Source: Catonia carolina (Eukaryota > Arthropoda > Insecta > Hemiptera > Achilidae). From it: DNA of 64,000 nt. The DNA is taken from the NCBI GenBank assembly GCA_035578175.1, contig JAQMRL010000004.1, positions 74,811,901 to 74,875,900 on the forward strand, written 5' to 3'. Below are positions 42,301 through 51,889 of this stretch, piece by piece. The first letter of the stretch is position 1; each line of letters starts with the position of its first letter. The notes beneath the pieces are model-generated. The model saw only the letters and a program-made list of their open reading frames with translations, had not been told where the DNA came from and ran no database searches. Both the position numbers and the translations under genes were made by a program.

Positions 42301-45254
42301 TCTGAAAACGTATAGATCCGGTGAAAACTTGATTTTGAAAAATCAACATGAAAACAATACTTTCTTTCCTATATATTCATATAGGCAAGAGAAAGTAATA
42401 TTTCCCTATCAATGTATTCTATTTCTGTAAACACTATTAGTTGAGTTGAAGAATTCTCTACAAAATAAATACAATAATGACATGTTTCAGATGTATATTT
42501 ACCTCACTGCAACAAGTTTTATTGCAAACTGCACTACCCATTTGTATAGCCACTGAAGTGGCTTTGCGTAGCAAATGAGTTAAACAACTATTAAAATATT
42601 TTTATGAAAATGAAAGTAGTATTACCTGGTTTAAAGATTTGATATATTCTGGCATATTGGCAGCAATAACAGCAGGTGATAATTCCAAACCCATGTAATC
42701 AGATAACGATGGATATAGCGCTGCATTTGCATTGGGCGAGACAGGATATGGCAATTCAGAAACTGGGTAAGGTGGAAGAGATGTATGATTCACAGGTGCT
42801 GACGGTTCAAGACTTGGATACATTGGTGCAGATGCTGGTTGATTATAAGACACCGGCATGGGAGCTGCTGACGGTTGGTTATACGGCACAGGCATCGGTG
42901 CTATAGCTGGTTGATTACGCTGATGAGGATTGATTAGTTGTGATGTAAAGCTGATCTGAGCCTGAAACAAAACAATTAAACAAAACTGTAGCTACTTTTA
43001 TATTGAAAGACTAGCATGCCCGTGCAGCTTCACACACGAAACGTGTAATCAATTTTTTTAAACATATATGTAATAGAAATTGTATAGCTACTATATATAG
43101 ATCAACTATAAACTCCAACAAGTACACACACATGCATGCACGCAAGCACATATACACATGCACACAAAACCATTTGAAATATACCACATATTCCTTAGCA
43201 TTTTATTTTGGAATTTTTGTATTAATCTTTCATTGCTGGATTTTGTTCGGCACCCTAGAGCCAGATACTTTGACTAGTTCACACTTTTTAACTCCTGTTT
43301 TTATAACGGGTGTTTTATTAAGGACGCAACCCTGATTATAAGAAGATAGAAGTAATACATCGGTAAATTTTCTGACCCCCAATCGGTATGTTGGCAACAG
43401 TGTACTCAAGGCCAACTACCTAAGACAGTTAAAATGTTCTAGTCAAGCATTAGTAAGGTGACAACAGTCGTTTCGTTATATTGTGTCAGCAATGGTTTTT
43501 TCCAAGGAAGAACGCATGTTTATTGTAGAGACTTACATAGCAAGTAAACCTTACCAATGTGTGCAAGATAAGTTTCAGTTGAAATTTCTCTGTTCTGCCA
43601 TTCCGAATAAATCGTCAATATTGCATTTGATAAAAAAATTCCGTAGAACTGGGAGTGTACTAGATGAGAAACAACCTCACCAGCCAACAAAGTTAACCGC
43701 GGAAGTTCTTGAAGATTTGAAAAATAGTTTGACTCAATCACCTAAAAAATGCTTACAAGATTATCATCGCAAGCTGGGCTAACATTAACTACTGTTTTCA
43801 GAGCTAAGTTACATTTGTATCGTTATCGCGTTAGCGTAACTCAACTGAAAGCTACAGACCATCAGAAACGATTACAATATTGTCGGTGGTTTTGATCTTT
43901 GGTTGAAGAAAATGGTATTCAATTGTTGGATCATTTTTATTTTAGTGATGAGGTTTGGTTTCATTTAGATGGCTACGTGAATAGTCGGAACTGTAGAATA
44001 TGGAGTGCAATAAATCCTTATGCTTTCCATGAAAAAGCATTGCACTTACATAAAATTGGTGTTTGGTGTGCAATTTCCCGCCGCCGTACAACAGGGCCGT
44101 TATTTTTTGACAGTACTGTAGACAGTGTACTTTATAGTTATTTAATCCAACAGTTCATTTCATTGTTAATTTGTACGACCAAAATTGTTGGTTTCAACAG
44201 GACAACGCTACATGAAACAACGCTACTGCAAATGAAACGTTAGCAATGCTACGGGAATTTTTTAATCACCGCTTAGTATCGAAAGATTTGTGGCCTCCAG
44301 ATCCCCAGATCTTACACCAGCAGACTTTTTCCTATAGGGTTCTTTAAAAGGTGAAGTTTACAAAAACAACTCTCATATGGTCGATGAATTAAAAACTAAC
44401 ATTACAAGTGCGATTTCAAGCATTAGTGAACAGACTTTAAGAAAAGTTGCTCCTAATGTCATTAAACGAATTCGTATCTGTATTGAAGTTGCAGGAAATC
44501 ACTTCGAACATCTACTGTAAACATAAAGGGTTAAATTCAATGCAATTTTCTATTCATTTGTAAAATAATAATTTAGATTAATTAATAATTTGTAAAGTAC
44601 AGAAAATAAAAATATGCCGTAGATTGTGGCTCTTAACATAGGGTTGCGTTCTTAATAAAACACCCGGTATTAACATTTTCTTCTTTGTGTTTAACTTCTG
44701 ACTGTTCTACAATTACTGCTAATGCAGACGATGAAGGATGAAATGATTTTTTTGTAACATATGAAAATATGCCGTGCCTGAATGGGATTCGAACCCAAGA
44801 CCGTGCATGATGAGAGGCGAGCACATTAACAACTACGCCAATGCAGCCAGCGTATAATAACAACTTAATAAGAGTTTGTAGGATCGATTTCCTACCAAAT
44901 AACCATTTTCTTGTATTTTAACTCACCGGGCTGGACTGTCTCAAACAGCTGATAGTCCTCTGGTAATTTCAAGCGTTATCGTTTTTTTTAAATAGTTCAT
45001 TCAGTTATTAGCAAACTCTTTTCTCGTAGGATCAATTCCCAACACACAGTCTATTATAATCTGATTAAAATAATAAAGTAATTGAAATATCGACAATCAA
45101 TACAACAATTTACATTGAGAACGATATGATCCTGGTAGAAATAGGTTTACACAAAACAATTACAAATTAAGAAGAAAACAAAACCAAATAACTAAGGACT
45201 CACCTTTTCCATACGATCCACTTTCATGTCTTCTAATGATGGATAGAGAGACAT
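30263..45254 (-). CDS. SDCBP: Syntenin (syndecan-binding protein), six coding exons
   Basis: Coding exons, 5' to 3' on the minus strand: 45204-45254, 42626-42961, 36462-36587, 34619-34854, 32907-33170, 30263-30317. They total 1068 nt, 355 residues plus stop, all junctions in frame with GT donors and AG acceptors. The protein starts [17 protein letters not shown], has a Pro/Tyr/Ala-rich N-terminal region with LYPSL and MYPSL motifs (ALIX-binding type), PDZ1 at about residues 168-250 ([12 protein letters not shown]), PDZ2 at about 250-335 ([25 protein letters not shown]) and ends MDHSVPDI. Syntenin links syndecan and phosphoinositides to ALIX at membranes and in exosome formation. Human syntenin-1 has 298 residues; the extra length here lies in the repetitive N-terminal region. 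Introns hold many transposons. Confidence 0.96.
30374..31040. mobile_element. piggyBac-type MITE, 667 bp, in syntenin intron 5
   Basis: TTAA at 30370-30373 and 31041-31044, with perfect 13-bp inverted ends CTCTTTCCACTCG. Subterminal palindromes (CGGATCTGATCCG, GTCGGACACCATCCGAC) resemble the layout of the element at 1950. No coding sequence. Ends differ from that element, so it belongs to another subfamily. Confidence 0.82.
31041..31898. other. Intronic AT-rich stretch, no gene seen
   Basis: Part of syntenin intron 5. Nothing recognised before the mariner N-terminus at 31899. Confidence 0.4.
31899..32600 (+). pseudogene. Mariner transposase, internally deleted and frameshifted
   Basis: ATG at 31899 opens [20 protein letters not shown] and [14 protein letters not shown], the N-terminal region. 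About a third is then missing. C-terminal sequence follows with breaks: [35 protein letters not shown] and an [12 protein letters not shown] segment. HDN and CD aspartates are 34 residues apart, a DD34D arrangement; the first catalytic Asp region is deleted. Antisense within syntenin intron 5. Confidence 0.85.
32686..32806 (-). repeat. tRNA-derived SINE, diverged family 1 member
   Basis: The minus strand has TTGGCGTAGTGGTTAGCAC and the B box GGTTCAATTCC, followed by a CTGGCATTTTTTCATAAC-type body and a GTCTGCATTAGCAG phrase shared with family 1. Not a functional tRNA gene. Confidence 0.75.
32907..33170 (-). CDS. SDCBP: Syntenin coding exon 5, PDZ2
   Basis: Starts within the Arg codon before [20 protein letters not shown] and runs to [17 protein letters not shown]. 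The donor GTAAGT is canonical. Reading through it gives an immediate stop, but homology requires about 17 further residues, supplied by the exon at 30263. Confidence 0.95.
33289..33683 (-). repeat. (CAA)n-tailed SINE-like retroposon, copy 6
   Basis: Near full-length copy in syntenin intron 4, same strand as the gene. Its internal short frame is open ([20 protein letters not shown] and onward to the tail). Confidence 0.78.
34082..34463 (-). repeat. Microsatellite-carrying repeat, 5' part
   Basis: Covers the 5' terminus to the AAAATTGTAGGAGCCG-like segment, with the dinucleotide run shortened to CACACACAC. Confidence 0.75.
34619..34854 (-). CDS. SDCBP: Syntenin coding exon 4, PDZ1
   Basis: Starts [18 protein letters not shown] and ends IIRDR with a phase 2 donor [23 protein letters not shown] is the PDZ core; the carboxylate-binding loop region corresponds to KGLVGLRV. 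Confidence 0.95.
35017..35815 (-). pseudogene. LINE reverse transcriptase C-terminal remnant in syntenin intron 3
   Basis: Two overlapping frames separated by a frameshift near 35305. Upstream: [36 protein letters not shown]. Downstream: [31 protein letters not shown] and a basic [16 protein letters not shown] end. This is the order found after the polymerase core in a common insect LINE group. The 5' part is missing. Sense orientation relative to syntenin. Confidence 0.8.
36462..36587 (-). CDS. SDCBP: Syntenin coding exon 3, PDZ linker
   Basis: 42 codons, phase 0, ending [10 protein letters not shown], the conserved lead into PDZ1. Acceptor TTTGTTTCAG; the donor is GTCTGT, a weaker GT site. 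A 61-bp minisatellite lies about 20 bp upstream of the acceptor in the intron. Confidence 0.92.
36605..36971. repeat. Minisatellite, 61-bp unit x 6
   Basis: Six tandem units, with GTTGAAATTCACCAAAAGGT recurring every 61 bp from about 36613. Units are almost identical; the first differs by one base (TTTGTAT for TTTATAT). It lies in syntenin intron 2, ending about 18 bp from the exon 3 acceptor. Confidence 0.95.
37020..37275 (-). repeat. Microsatellite-carrying repeat, internal fragment
   Basis: Matches the body of the family on the minus strand (AATCACTAGTTGCTGCTAAA, then the CTAGGATTTCAGCA segment). Ends are missing. Confidence 0.6.
37746..39044 (+). mobile_element. Near-intact DD34D mariner element, 1299 bp
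   Basis: TA at 37744-37745 and 39045-39046 flank inverted ends CGAGGGCGAATCAAATATAA and, from the right, CGAGGGTGAATCAAATATAA, one mismatch in 20. Length and single ORF fit a complete mariner. It lies in syntenin intron 2, antisense to the gene. Confidence 0.93.
37900..38970 (+). pseudogene. Mariner transposase, full length but with two nonsense codons
   Basis: From ATG at 37900 a single frame of 356 codons runs to the TGA at 38968, with no frameshift. Catalytic regions: [44 protein letters not shown] and CD aspartates are 34 residues apart. Two in-frame TGA codons, at 37936-37938 and 38071-38073, interrupt the N-terminal DNA-binding part. At both positions family resemblance suggests Arg, so both look like CGA to TGA changes. 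The remaining 300 codons are open, suggesting a young copy. Confidence 0.92.
39323..39694 (-). other. Unresolved transposon-like region
   Basis: GCGGTTTCGTTTGTGCAATT on the minus strand (about 39688) matches GCGGTTTCGTTTGTGCGATT at 37298 on the plus strand, as if these were the two ends of an element into which the mariner at 37746 later inserted. A pogo-like end (TTAGCGGGAGTTTACTGTA) is near 39372-39390. A minus-strand frame of 123 codons spans it but I do not recognise the peptide. Confidence 0.35.
39715..39892 (-). repeat. Microsatellite-carrying repeat, 5' fragment
   Basis: The 5' terminus and adjacent ~180 bp, degenerate; the dinucleotide run is nearly gone. Confidence 0.65.
39893..40440. 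other. Intronic AT-rich stretch, no gene seen
   Basis: Part of syntenin intron 2. No repeat or coding pattern recognised. Confidence 0.4.
40445..40745 (+). pseudogene. Mariner transposase N-terminal fragment
   Basis: The plus strand includes [20 protein letters not shown] and [15 protein letters not shown], the N-terminal helix-turn-helix region of mariner transposases. It breaks off at 40745, where another mariner end begins in opposite orientation. Confidence 0.72.
40746..40892 (-). pseudogene. Mariner right-end fragment
   Basis: Begins TA + CGAGGTGTGGCTATTAAATA at 40744; on the minus strand its transposase tail resembles that at 18270-18330 (SHGAL*G... corresponds to RMERCRDKEG), so the two are related copies. 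Confidence 0.7.
41107..41300 (-). repeat. Microsatellite-carrying repeat, internal fragment
   Basis: Matches the ACGTTTTCGTGAGAAAAAAC to AATCTTAAAAAAAC part of the family on the minus strand. Confidence 0.65.
41517..42390 (-). repeat. Microsatellite-carrying repeat, full copy 2
   Basis: Runs from the 3' motif AAATCTGGTGTGAAACACTC (41517) to GGCAAGAGAAAGTA (42390). The dinucleotide run is CACATGCACACACGCACACA. It lies in syntenin intron 2 just before exon 2. Confidence 0.82.
42626..42961 (-). CDS. SDCBP: Syntenin coding exon 2, N-terminal repeat region
   Basis: 112 codons, phase 0 on both sides, acceptor GTTTCAG and donor GTAATA. Contains imperfect repeats of the form YNQPxAAPMPV, then [22 protein letters not shown] and a segment equivalent to the region before the PDZ domains. 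The repeats explain the longer N-terminus relative to vertebrate syntenins. Confidence 0.93.
43316..44667 (+). mobile_element. Decayed mariner-superfamily transposon, 1.35 kb
   Basis: Inverted ends GGGTGTTTTATTAAGGACGC (left) and GGGTGTTTTATTAAGAACGC (right) with flanking TA at 43314-43315 and 44668-44669. It holds one transposase-derived coding region on the plus strand. Located in syntenin intron 1, antisense. Confidence 0.87.
43492..44520 (+). pseudogene. Mariner-superfamily transposase, full length but broken
   Basis: Begins [20 protein letters not shown] (ATG at 43492), then [20 protein letters not shown], the HTH region. After a stop near 43782 and frameshifts it continues [19 protein letters not shown] (first catalytic Asp) and [18 protein letters not shown]. 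Further broken sequence shows a [18 protein letters not shown] segment with a one-base break around 44290-44330. Nearly the whole protein length is represented, with at least four lesions. Confidence 0.85.
44680..44851 (-). repeat. tRNA-derived SINE, family 1, copy 2
   Basis: The minus strand has TTGGCGTAGTTGTTAATGTG, B box GGTTCGAATCC and the CGGCATATTTTCATATG body. It abuts the right end of the transposon at 43316. Confidence 0.82.
45204..45254 (-). CDS. SDCBP: Syntenin coding exon 1
   Basis: Encodes [17 protein letters not shown], nearly the canonical syntenin N-terminus with an LYPxL motif. ATG at 45254-45252, donor GTGAGT after AAG (phase 0). An AG just upstream (TTTGTACAG, near 45265) could be the acceptor for a non-coding 5' exon further out. 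Confidence 0.93.
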
Positions 45255-45269
45255 CTTGACAAATCTGTA

Positions 45270-46381
45270 CAAATAATATTTTTTTGTGAGATTTAATTCA
45301 ATTAAATCTTTTTTTAATTGATAGCAACTAACATCAAAATAAAGAAACAGTTTACGAAACGATTTATTAATTTCACATTTAAATTCATTTTTGATTATGT
45401 AACCGAGAAAAGGTGTATAAGGTACTGGTGAAATGGGTAGGTAAGTAACTTGACTGTATGAATACGGATTTTACCTGTGTGTAGGCCTGTGTTTATTGTA
45501 CTGTTTTATTTTTTATGTTAATATTCTAAAAATATTGGTTTATTTTTTTTTAAATTGATAATATCTCCGTTATTATGCATGAAAATGAAAAACTTTACAT
45601 AATCAAACTTATCTTGAAACGTTTCGTAATTTGTAATATATAAAATTTTTTGATATATTGACTTTTAATGGAGATATTCGTTGGTTTTTGTTCACCCCTC
45701 CCTCTGAACTCCCCTATTCCTTTGTGATATTAAAATAATTTATAGCCTATTTTAATTTCGATTATGTCCAGAACCTAGATACTGAAATTCATTGAATTTG
45801 GTTCAGCAGTTCTCACGTGATGGCATAACATACAAACAGATAAACAGACAAAAATTCAGCCGAACTTATTTTCGGTGTTTATGTGATACATCTGGCGTAG
45901 AAAGAAAATTTGGGGCATTTTGAAAAATTGTACAGACAAAATCACAATTTTATTTATAAAGATATGGGGTTATGAAAAAATCAATGAAAATGGATACTAG
46001 ATCGTTTCACGTAACATTATTCTCCCATATTATACAAATGTCAGCTGTAATAGATAACAAATTAATCTACTGTCCTTAGAAAGATTAAATAGTACAATTC
46101 ACCACATCATAAACAAAATGTTTCCACACCGAGTAAATTATCACAATTTCCTTGAAGTCGTTATCAGTTGGCAAGGCTTAGTCATCTAGTCATGGTGACT
46201 AATGTACCATTAAAAAACATGATCTTACTTTTAGACTATGTTGAATATTTTTTAGTATTTCTCCTGTTGTTAAACCAATTTAATTTAATTTAATTAGCTT
46301 ATTCAGCAATTAGGCTGAGTTTCATTATTTTTAAGGCCTCACAGAATCCATACTTGAAGTCATGTTACAAAAATTCAATTA
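45270..46381. other. No gene recognised
   Basis: Upstream of syntenin exon 1. A phrase near 45790-45860 (CATTGAATTTGGTTCAGCAG ... AACAGATAAACAGACAAAAAT) resembles a widespread insect intergenic repeat, but only this copy is present. Confidence 0.4.
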
Positions 46382-46962
46382 CAGTAAAACCTCCTTAATC
46401 CGGCATTCTATAGTCCGGAATTGTCTATAATCCGGCATCAACGGCAATAGACAAAAATTATAGAATTGCCTTCACAATGAACATTGTAAAGTGAGCAACC
46501 CGACAGCTACCGCCGACACTCAAGAGCCACAAAGCGTCACGTTTGTAAAATTTGCTGAGTCAAATAAACAATACAGTATGGCTGAAGTTATGAACTTGCA
46601 TGTAATAAAAAATGATTTTTTAAATAAAAAAAATACTAGTTGTAAGAAGCAAGTAGATATTAGATCTTTTGTCCAGCCATCTACCAGTGCTGTTGCTAAA
46701 AACCACGAATAGTACAGTACTGTACTGCATTCAAATTTATTTCATCATGTACTGTACTTAAAAAATGCATTTTAATATTTCTCCTGTACTTATATATTGA
46801 TTTATATTGTTTAAATAACCCATGTTTAAAAAGTTTCTTGTGCAAATTGTGTCATTTTTTATACGACTCCTGTATTTTTATAAATAACCTCCATAGTACG
46901 GAATTTCCTTTAATCCGGCAAGCTTCAAGTCCCAAACGTGCCGGATTAAAGAGGTTCTACTG
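46382..46962 (+). mobile_element. Tigger-type MITE with transposase C-terminus, 581 bp
   Basis: Ends CAGTAAAACCTCCTTAATCC (left) and CAGTAGAACCTCTTTAATCC (right, reverse complement), TA at 46380-46381 and 46963-46964. Between the ends, repeated ATCCGGCA blocks and a remnant of transposase. Confidence 0.87.
46467..46712 (+). pseudogene. Tigger transposase C-terminal remnant
   Basis: The open segment ends at TAG 46710 and reads FVKFAESNKQYSMAEVMNLH then KKQVDIRSFVQPS. The pattern of a helical segment followed by a basic KQ-I-FF-like tail matches the C-terminus of Tigger/jerky-type transposases. The catalytic region is missing and no true start is present. Confidence 0.6.
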
Positions 46963-48345
46963 TACATATATTTTATTAGAACAGGAGGACATCATAAAAT
47001 TTATCGAGAAAATAATGATTTATATCTTACTTTAAATATTTAAATATTCTTTTAGTTCCGACATCAAAACTTGTAAAACTGTCATTAGTAATACTTTAAA
47101 ATTTAACGGTACTCAAATTACAGAAAGTCTAAAACATCCTAATCATTTTTTATAACATCGTACGAAAAATTATTTATCAAACAGATTATTAGGTAGCTAA
47201 CTGACAATTTTAATTAATAATCAGCTAATTTAATTAACATACTCCGACCTATTTTAATGCTTAATGATAAGAGATTGGACCCACTGTAATTAAAAATTAC
47301 GTAATCTTGCCATGATTAAATTATGTGCGTAGGTAAATTGGCCTACAAAAATATACGGTTAGTCTAGTCATTATAAACAAAATTCGTTGTATCATATTTC
47401 TGTAATGAATATCAAATTACAGAAAAACTCATAGCAAACTATACTGAGAAAGATTCTTGTAGTTACCAACAAAAAAAACTAAAACAATGTATCCAGTACC
47501 TGTATATTTTGACAAATCACTGACATTAACCTGGAAAGAAGCCTGCAGAGAAAAACAGGATTTTATACTCTCGGAAGTACACGCAGTACAAATTTTCATT
47601 TGTTCTATTTACGTCATGAAATGTATGAATTGACCCAAATAACAAAATAAGAATACAAAAAAACAATTTTGAACATCCTGTAAAAGACAAAAATAAAAGC
47701 CAATAAATACGTACACACAAGAAGAAACAGAAATAAAACATTAACTTTAACGTCTACATACATACCTTAAAATTTAAATCCTTGCGACACGGATCTCTAT
47801 ACAAAAATTTAACTTAATCCAAAATATTTGTGATTTTAAGCAAAACCTCACTTCCAAGAACTATCAACACAGAAACACAGTACAACGAAGTTGACTCACT
47901 GTCATTTGATCAGCTGCAGGCAGCACAAAAGATAACCGACGCGTTGTACCAACTTGTAAACACAAATTATTTATCCAAACAAAATGTACATTAAAGAAAA
48001 CTGTACAAAATTAATAGTCGCAACTCATCGGTTTTTATCAGATTATCTGATTAAACCGAATATTTTTAAAGTAGCATTTCTTTATATTTAATATATTCTT
48101 TTATAGAATACTATTATTGTACAGAATTCCAGGTGATTTTTTTTTACTTTTAAGTCTATACGTACATGTCAATAACGAAGAAATTCAACTTTTCAATTGG
48201 AAATTTCTTTACAAAATTGAGAAATATTTAATTCATTTTTTGTGTTTTTAGTTATAGGACTGTGATACACACTGGATTTTAATGCATTTAGTTGTTTTTT
48301 TTTATTTTTAAGGTATTATAAAATATATTAATTTTAATCAACATA
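46963..48345. other. Likely syntenin upstream region, no coding sequence seen
   Basis: A possible non-coding 5' exon donor (TTTTAAG followed by GTATGT, minus strand, about 47765) lies here with less AT-rich sequence at 47900-47960. This would place the syntenin promoter near 47.9 kb, but nothing proves it. Confidence 0.3.
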
Positions 48346-48923
48346 CAGTAGAATCTCGGTAGTCCGGCCGTACAGTAGTCCGGCACCTCCAGTAATCCGG
48401 CCTTAAAATATTAGGCCTAAAAGTATGAAACCTCACCCAGGACAGATTTTGATTAAATATTTAAATTGAAATAGGGAAATCAACTCGACCTAATTACGGC
48501 GGATTTAATATAACTTGTATGTTTAGGATTTGATTAAAGAAATGAATAAGTAGACCTAAATTATTGTTAAATGGAATAATTTTTGGCCTTTTATCCAAAA
48601 CCCAGAACTGGGTCATGCTCTATACTTCATTCTGAAGTGACAACGAAAAGTAATTCTCAGAACACGAGCACCCCCACACCGCACTAGGCGATGTCAATAG
48701 CCGATAATTATGTTTAGTACAATGACTACAGAAGTACTCAGCAAACCTTTTGTAGGTAATTAGTTTATTTAATTTAAAATCACATAGAAATCAATGCATA
48801 TTCATTTTTTGTTTAAATTTATAATTTATAGTTCCAAAATTCCAACACATCTAGTAATCCGGCATTTTCAGTAATACGGCACCCTCTCGGTCCCGAACAG
48901 GCCGGACTACTGAGATTCTACTG
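48346..48923. mobile_element. Tigger-type MITE, 578 bp
   Basis: Ends CAGTAGAATCTCGGTAGTCC (left) and CAGTAGAATCTCAGTAGTCC (right, reverse complement), TA at 48344-48345 and 48924-48925. AGTAATCCGGC blocks recur at both ends. No coding sequence. Confidence 0.87.
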
Positions 48924-49335
48924 TATTTAAACAAAATTATTTTTAAATCGGTTGAAAGTAATTTAATCAGTTTTGTTTGTTATAATTTGGTTATAATCTT
49001 GTACAGAGGGAGAATATCACTATCATCCTAGAAAAAGGCCATTAGAATGAGCTGTCAAACCTAAGATCATTATCCCACCTCTTTTTAATGAACACAATAT
49101 CTCTTCAATGACCACATCCTATTTCTGTTTCTTGGTCATCTTCTTCATAATAATTTTGTTTATCCTGAAAATTTTGCAGAATTGAAGCGATTTTTACATC
49201 CTTTCAGCGACAATTGTATAAGGTGGTCCTCGTGTTTAATCTTTCTTTATTTTTTTTTCCATATACAATATATTTTTGTTCAACCTGAAGAGTGCGCACT
49301 ACCTCTGCCGCGCCGCTCAATGTAAGGGTTTAGAG

Positions 49336-49807
49336 CAGTCATGTCAAAGATACGGCCCGCGGGCCGCATCCGGCCCCCGGGCTGTATCAATACGGCCCGC
49401 GATCGCAATGTGTCACAGAAAGAAGAATCATGTTTTTTTAGAGCTTTAAGACTTTTACTCGATTCCTCTACGGAAGTTTTAAAATGCGCACACTACATTT
49501 ATAACTAATTTTAAGGGCAGCGCGTGCCTAGACAAGCGAGAGAGATAGACAGTAACGCCATCTCTATCTGATATCAATGAGCTTGTCAAAAACAAGAGAA
49601 GTCAGGTATCTGGATTCTCGAGCTCAAAATAATTACCATCTTTTATAACTTTGATATGATTTTTTACAACCGTATATTATATACTGTACAATTAAATAAA
49701 TAAAATGTTATTATAATTCAGTACATTTTTTGTTTTTTGAATCTGGCCCGCCAACACATTCTAAATTTAATATATGGCCCTCTTCAAAATTGAGTTTGAC
49801 ACCACTG
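49336..49807. mobile_element. GC-rich-ended hAT MITE, 472 bp
   Basis: Flanked by an exact 8-bp duplication GTTTAGAG at 49328-49335 and 49808-49815. Inverted ends CAGTCATGTCAAA and, from the right, CAGTGGTGTCAAA. Subterminal GGCCCGCGGGCC and CGGCCCGCGATCGC blocks contrast with the AT-rich surroundings. An 8-bp duplication and CAG-type ends indicate the hAT superfamily. Confidence 0.9.
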
Positions 49808-49815
49808 GTTTAGAG

Positions 49816-50512
49816 GATTACAACATACTCGGTTGTTATGCAAGTCATAATTAAAGTTTGACATGCATTTTAAAGGTTAAAATATGCTCTATGTAACAGT
49901 AACATTTTTTTGTGTGAGCATTAAGTCTAAGCTTTAAAAAATTAAGGTAAATCTCTGAAAGTTTTCTAAAATTATTTGGAAAGATCGGAAGGTATTTGTC
50001 GCAAATTAGTCTTTATCAGTAAAAAGAACATCTTTTTTAGATTCTAAAAATATCAACTTTAACCTGTTTACTTATTTATCAGCGGCGATATATTGCAATC
50101 TAATAAACATTTACAAGCACAAATTTCTTAACCGTTCTATAGCGCTCCAAGCTGCCAGTTAGAAAACTACTAAGCATTACATTATCTGCTAATCAAGGGT
50201 ATTTCCCCTCACCAACCTTTCGCTTCTAGGTCATACAGTGTTGCCGATAGTGTAATATGTTTGTCTTCTGTAGAATGTTTACTTCTATTAATATGTTTTG
50301 ACAAGTAAAATTAATCGCTCGCCCAACCCAAACAAAGATTAATTTTAATTGATTATGAAAAGGATAATTGATCGTATAGGAAAATATACTTGTAGACCTA
50401 CTGATTGTTATTTATTAATTGTTTCTTTTCGAACTGATTCAAAAATCTGTATTGATTCTCATTCACTTTTCAGAACGATTGCTTTACTTTAGAAACTAGT
50501 GAAACAATTCAT
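49816..50512. other. AT-rich stretch, no gene seen
   Basis: No frames or repeats recognised. Confidence 0.4.
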
Positions 50513-51432
50513 TTTTTTTTACTTTCTCTTGCCTATATGAATACATAGGAAGGAAAGTATTGTTTTCATGTCGATTTTTCGAAATCGAGTTTTCACCGGA
50601 TCTACACGTTTTCAGACCCCCTGAATCCAAAAAACATGTTTTTAGCGATTGGTGTGTGTGTGTGTGTGTGTGTGTGTGTGCAAAATATCTCAAGAACGGA
50701 ACATCGTACGAACTTGAAACTTAAGTTACGTACCACTACCGGACCCGACACGAACATTTTCATCAAAATCGGTCAACCGGAAGTAGTAGTTTATTCGTTC
50801 AATTTTTCTCTTTTTTGCGATTTTCTCAAAAACTGGTCAACGATTTTTTTAAAAATCGCCTTATTTGCTTAATTTTTTATTCTCTACAAGATAGGGTAGA
50901 CGCCATGTTTGCTGAAATTCTTGGTGAGGCTGTTTTTACGTAAAACAAGTATTTTTTAAAGATTACGGCTTTAATATGTATTATAGCGCAAAAATTTATA
51001 TAATAAAAAATGTAGAGAATTTAAAATTCTACAACTTTTATTTCAAACATGTTTTTTGTTTAACGTTTAGTTTAGCGGTAATTAGCGATTTTCTGTTTTT
51101 TTTTCTCACGAAAACGTGTGAAAAATCGATTTTTAAGATTTCTGTCTTAGTATGCATTTTATGACAAAAGTGTATTTAATTGAATTTATAGAAAATTAAA
51201 AGATCTACAACTTTTATTCAGAGCATTTTTCTCTACAGAGCCTAGTTTAGCTTGAAAGAGTGATTTTCCATATTTTTAAGCCAAACAGGTCGATTTTCAT
51301 TTTCCGTCATTCACTCACGATTAAAATAAGGTTATGTTTATTGAGGTTAGTTTGTTTATTTCTAATGTTTTATTGTTAATTATTTTCATTGGCAAGAGAA
51401 AGTCGTGTGAGTGTTTCACACCAGATTTTTTT
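50513..51432 (+). repeat. Microsatellite-carrying repeat, full copy 3
   Basis: From ACTTTCTCTTGCCTATATG to GGCAAGAGAAAGTCGTGTGA and the CACACCAGATTTTTT end, with a (TG)n run at 50653-50680. It is the least diverged match to copy 1 in the first 350 bp. Confidence 0.85.
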
Positions 51433-51889
51433 AGTCACTGTTCACAGTTATTAGACAAAGCGTATTTTGAACCAATACTTTTGTTGTACAATACTCGTAT
51501 GCTTACTCTTTAACCACTATAACTGCTACGTATGACATAATTTTGGTCTGTTCTCTGGGCCAGGGCTAGCTAGCGTTCTCTTTCGATAACCGACCCGTTA
51601 AATCGCTTTTACTTCAGTTTCTGCGCGCTCTTCTCACTCTCCTCTCTCCCACACTCGGTCTCTTCCCCTTGTTTTTCTTGTCATCTTCAAGACTAAACAA
51701 ACCGACGGTAGTTCCTTTGAATTTATCATCTCAGTTACATAACTTATTTTTATTATACACCGAGGTGTCAAAACTATATATTTTATTTATATTGTGTGTT
51801 GTTAATTCTTTTCAGTTGAAAATAATATTAATTCTTGTACTTTTATTTTCTTTTACACACAATAGGTTTTTTTTTTAACTAGTTTAGGA

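Noticed and set aside
42676..42906. 76-codon plus-strand open frame
   Set aside because: Antisense to syntenin exon 2, whose frame, splice sites and homology are clear.
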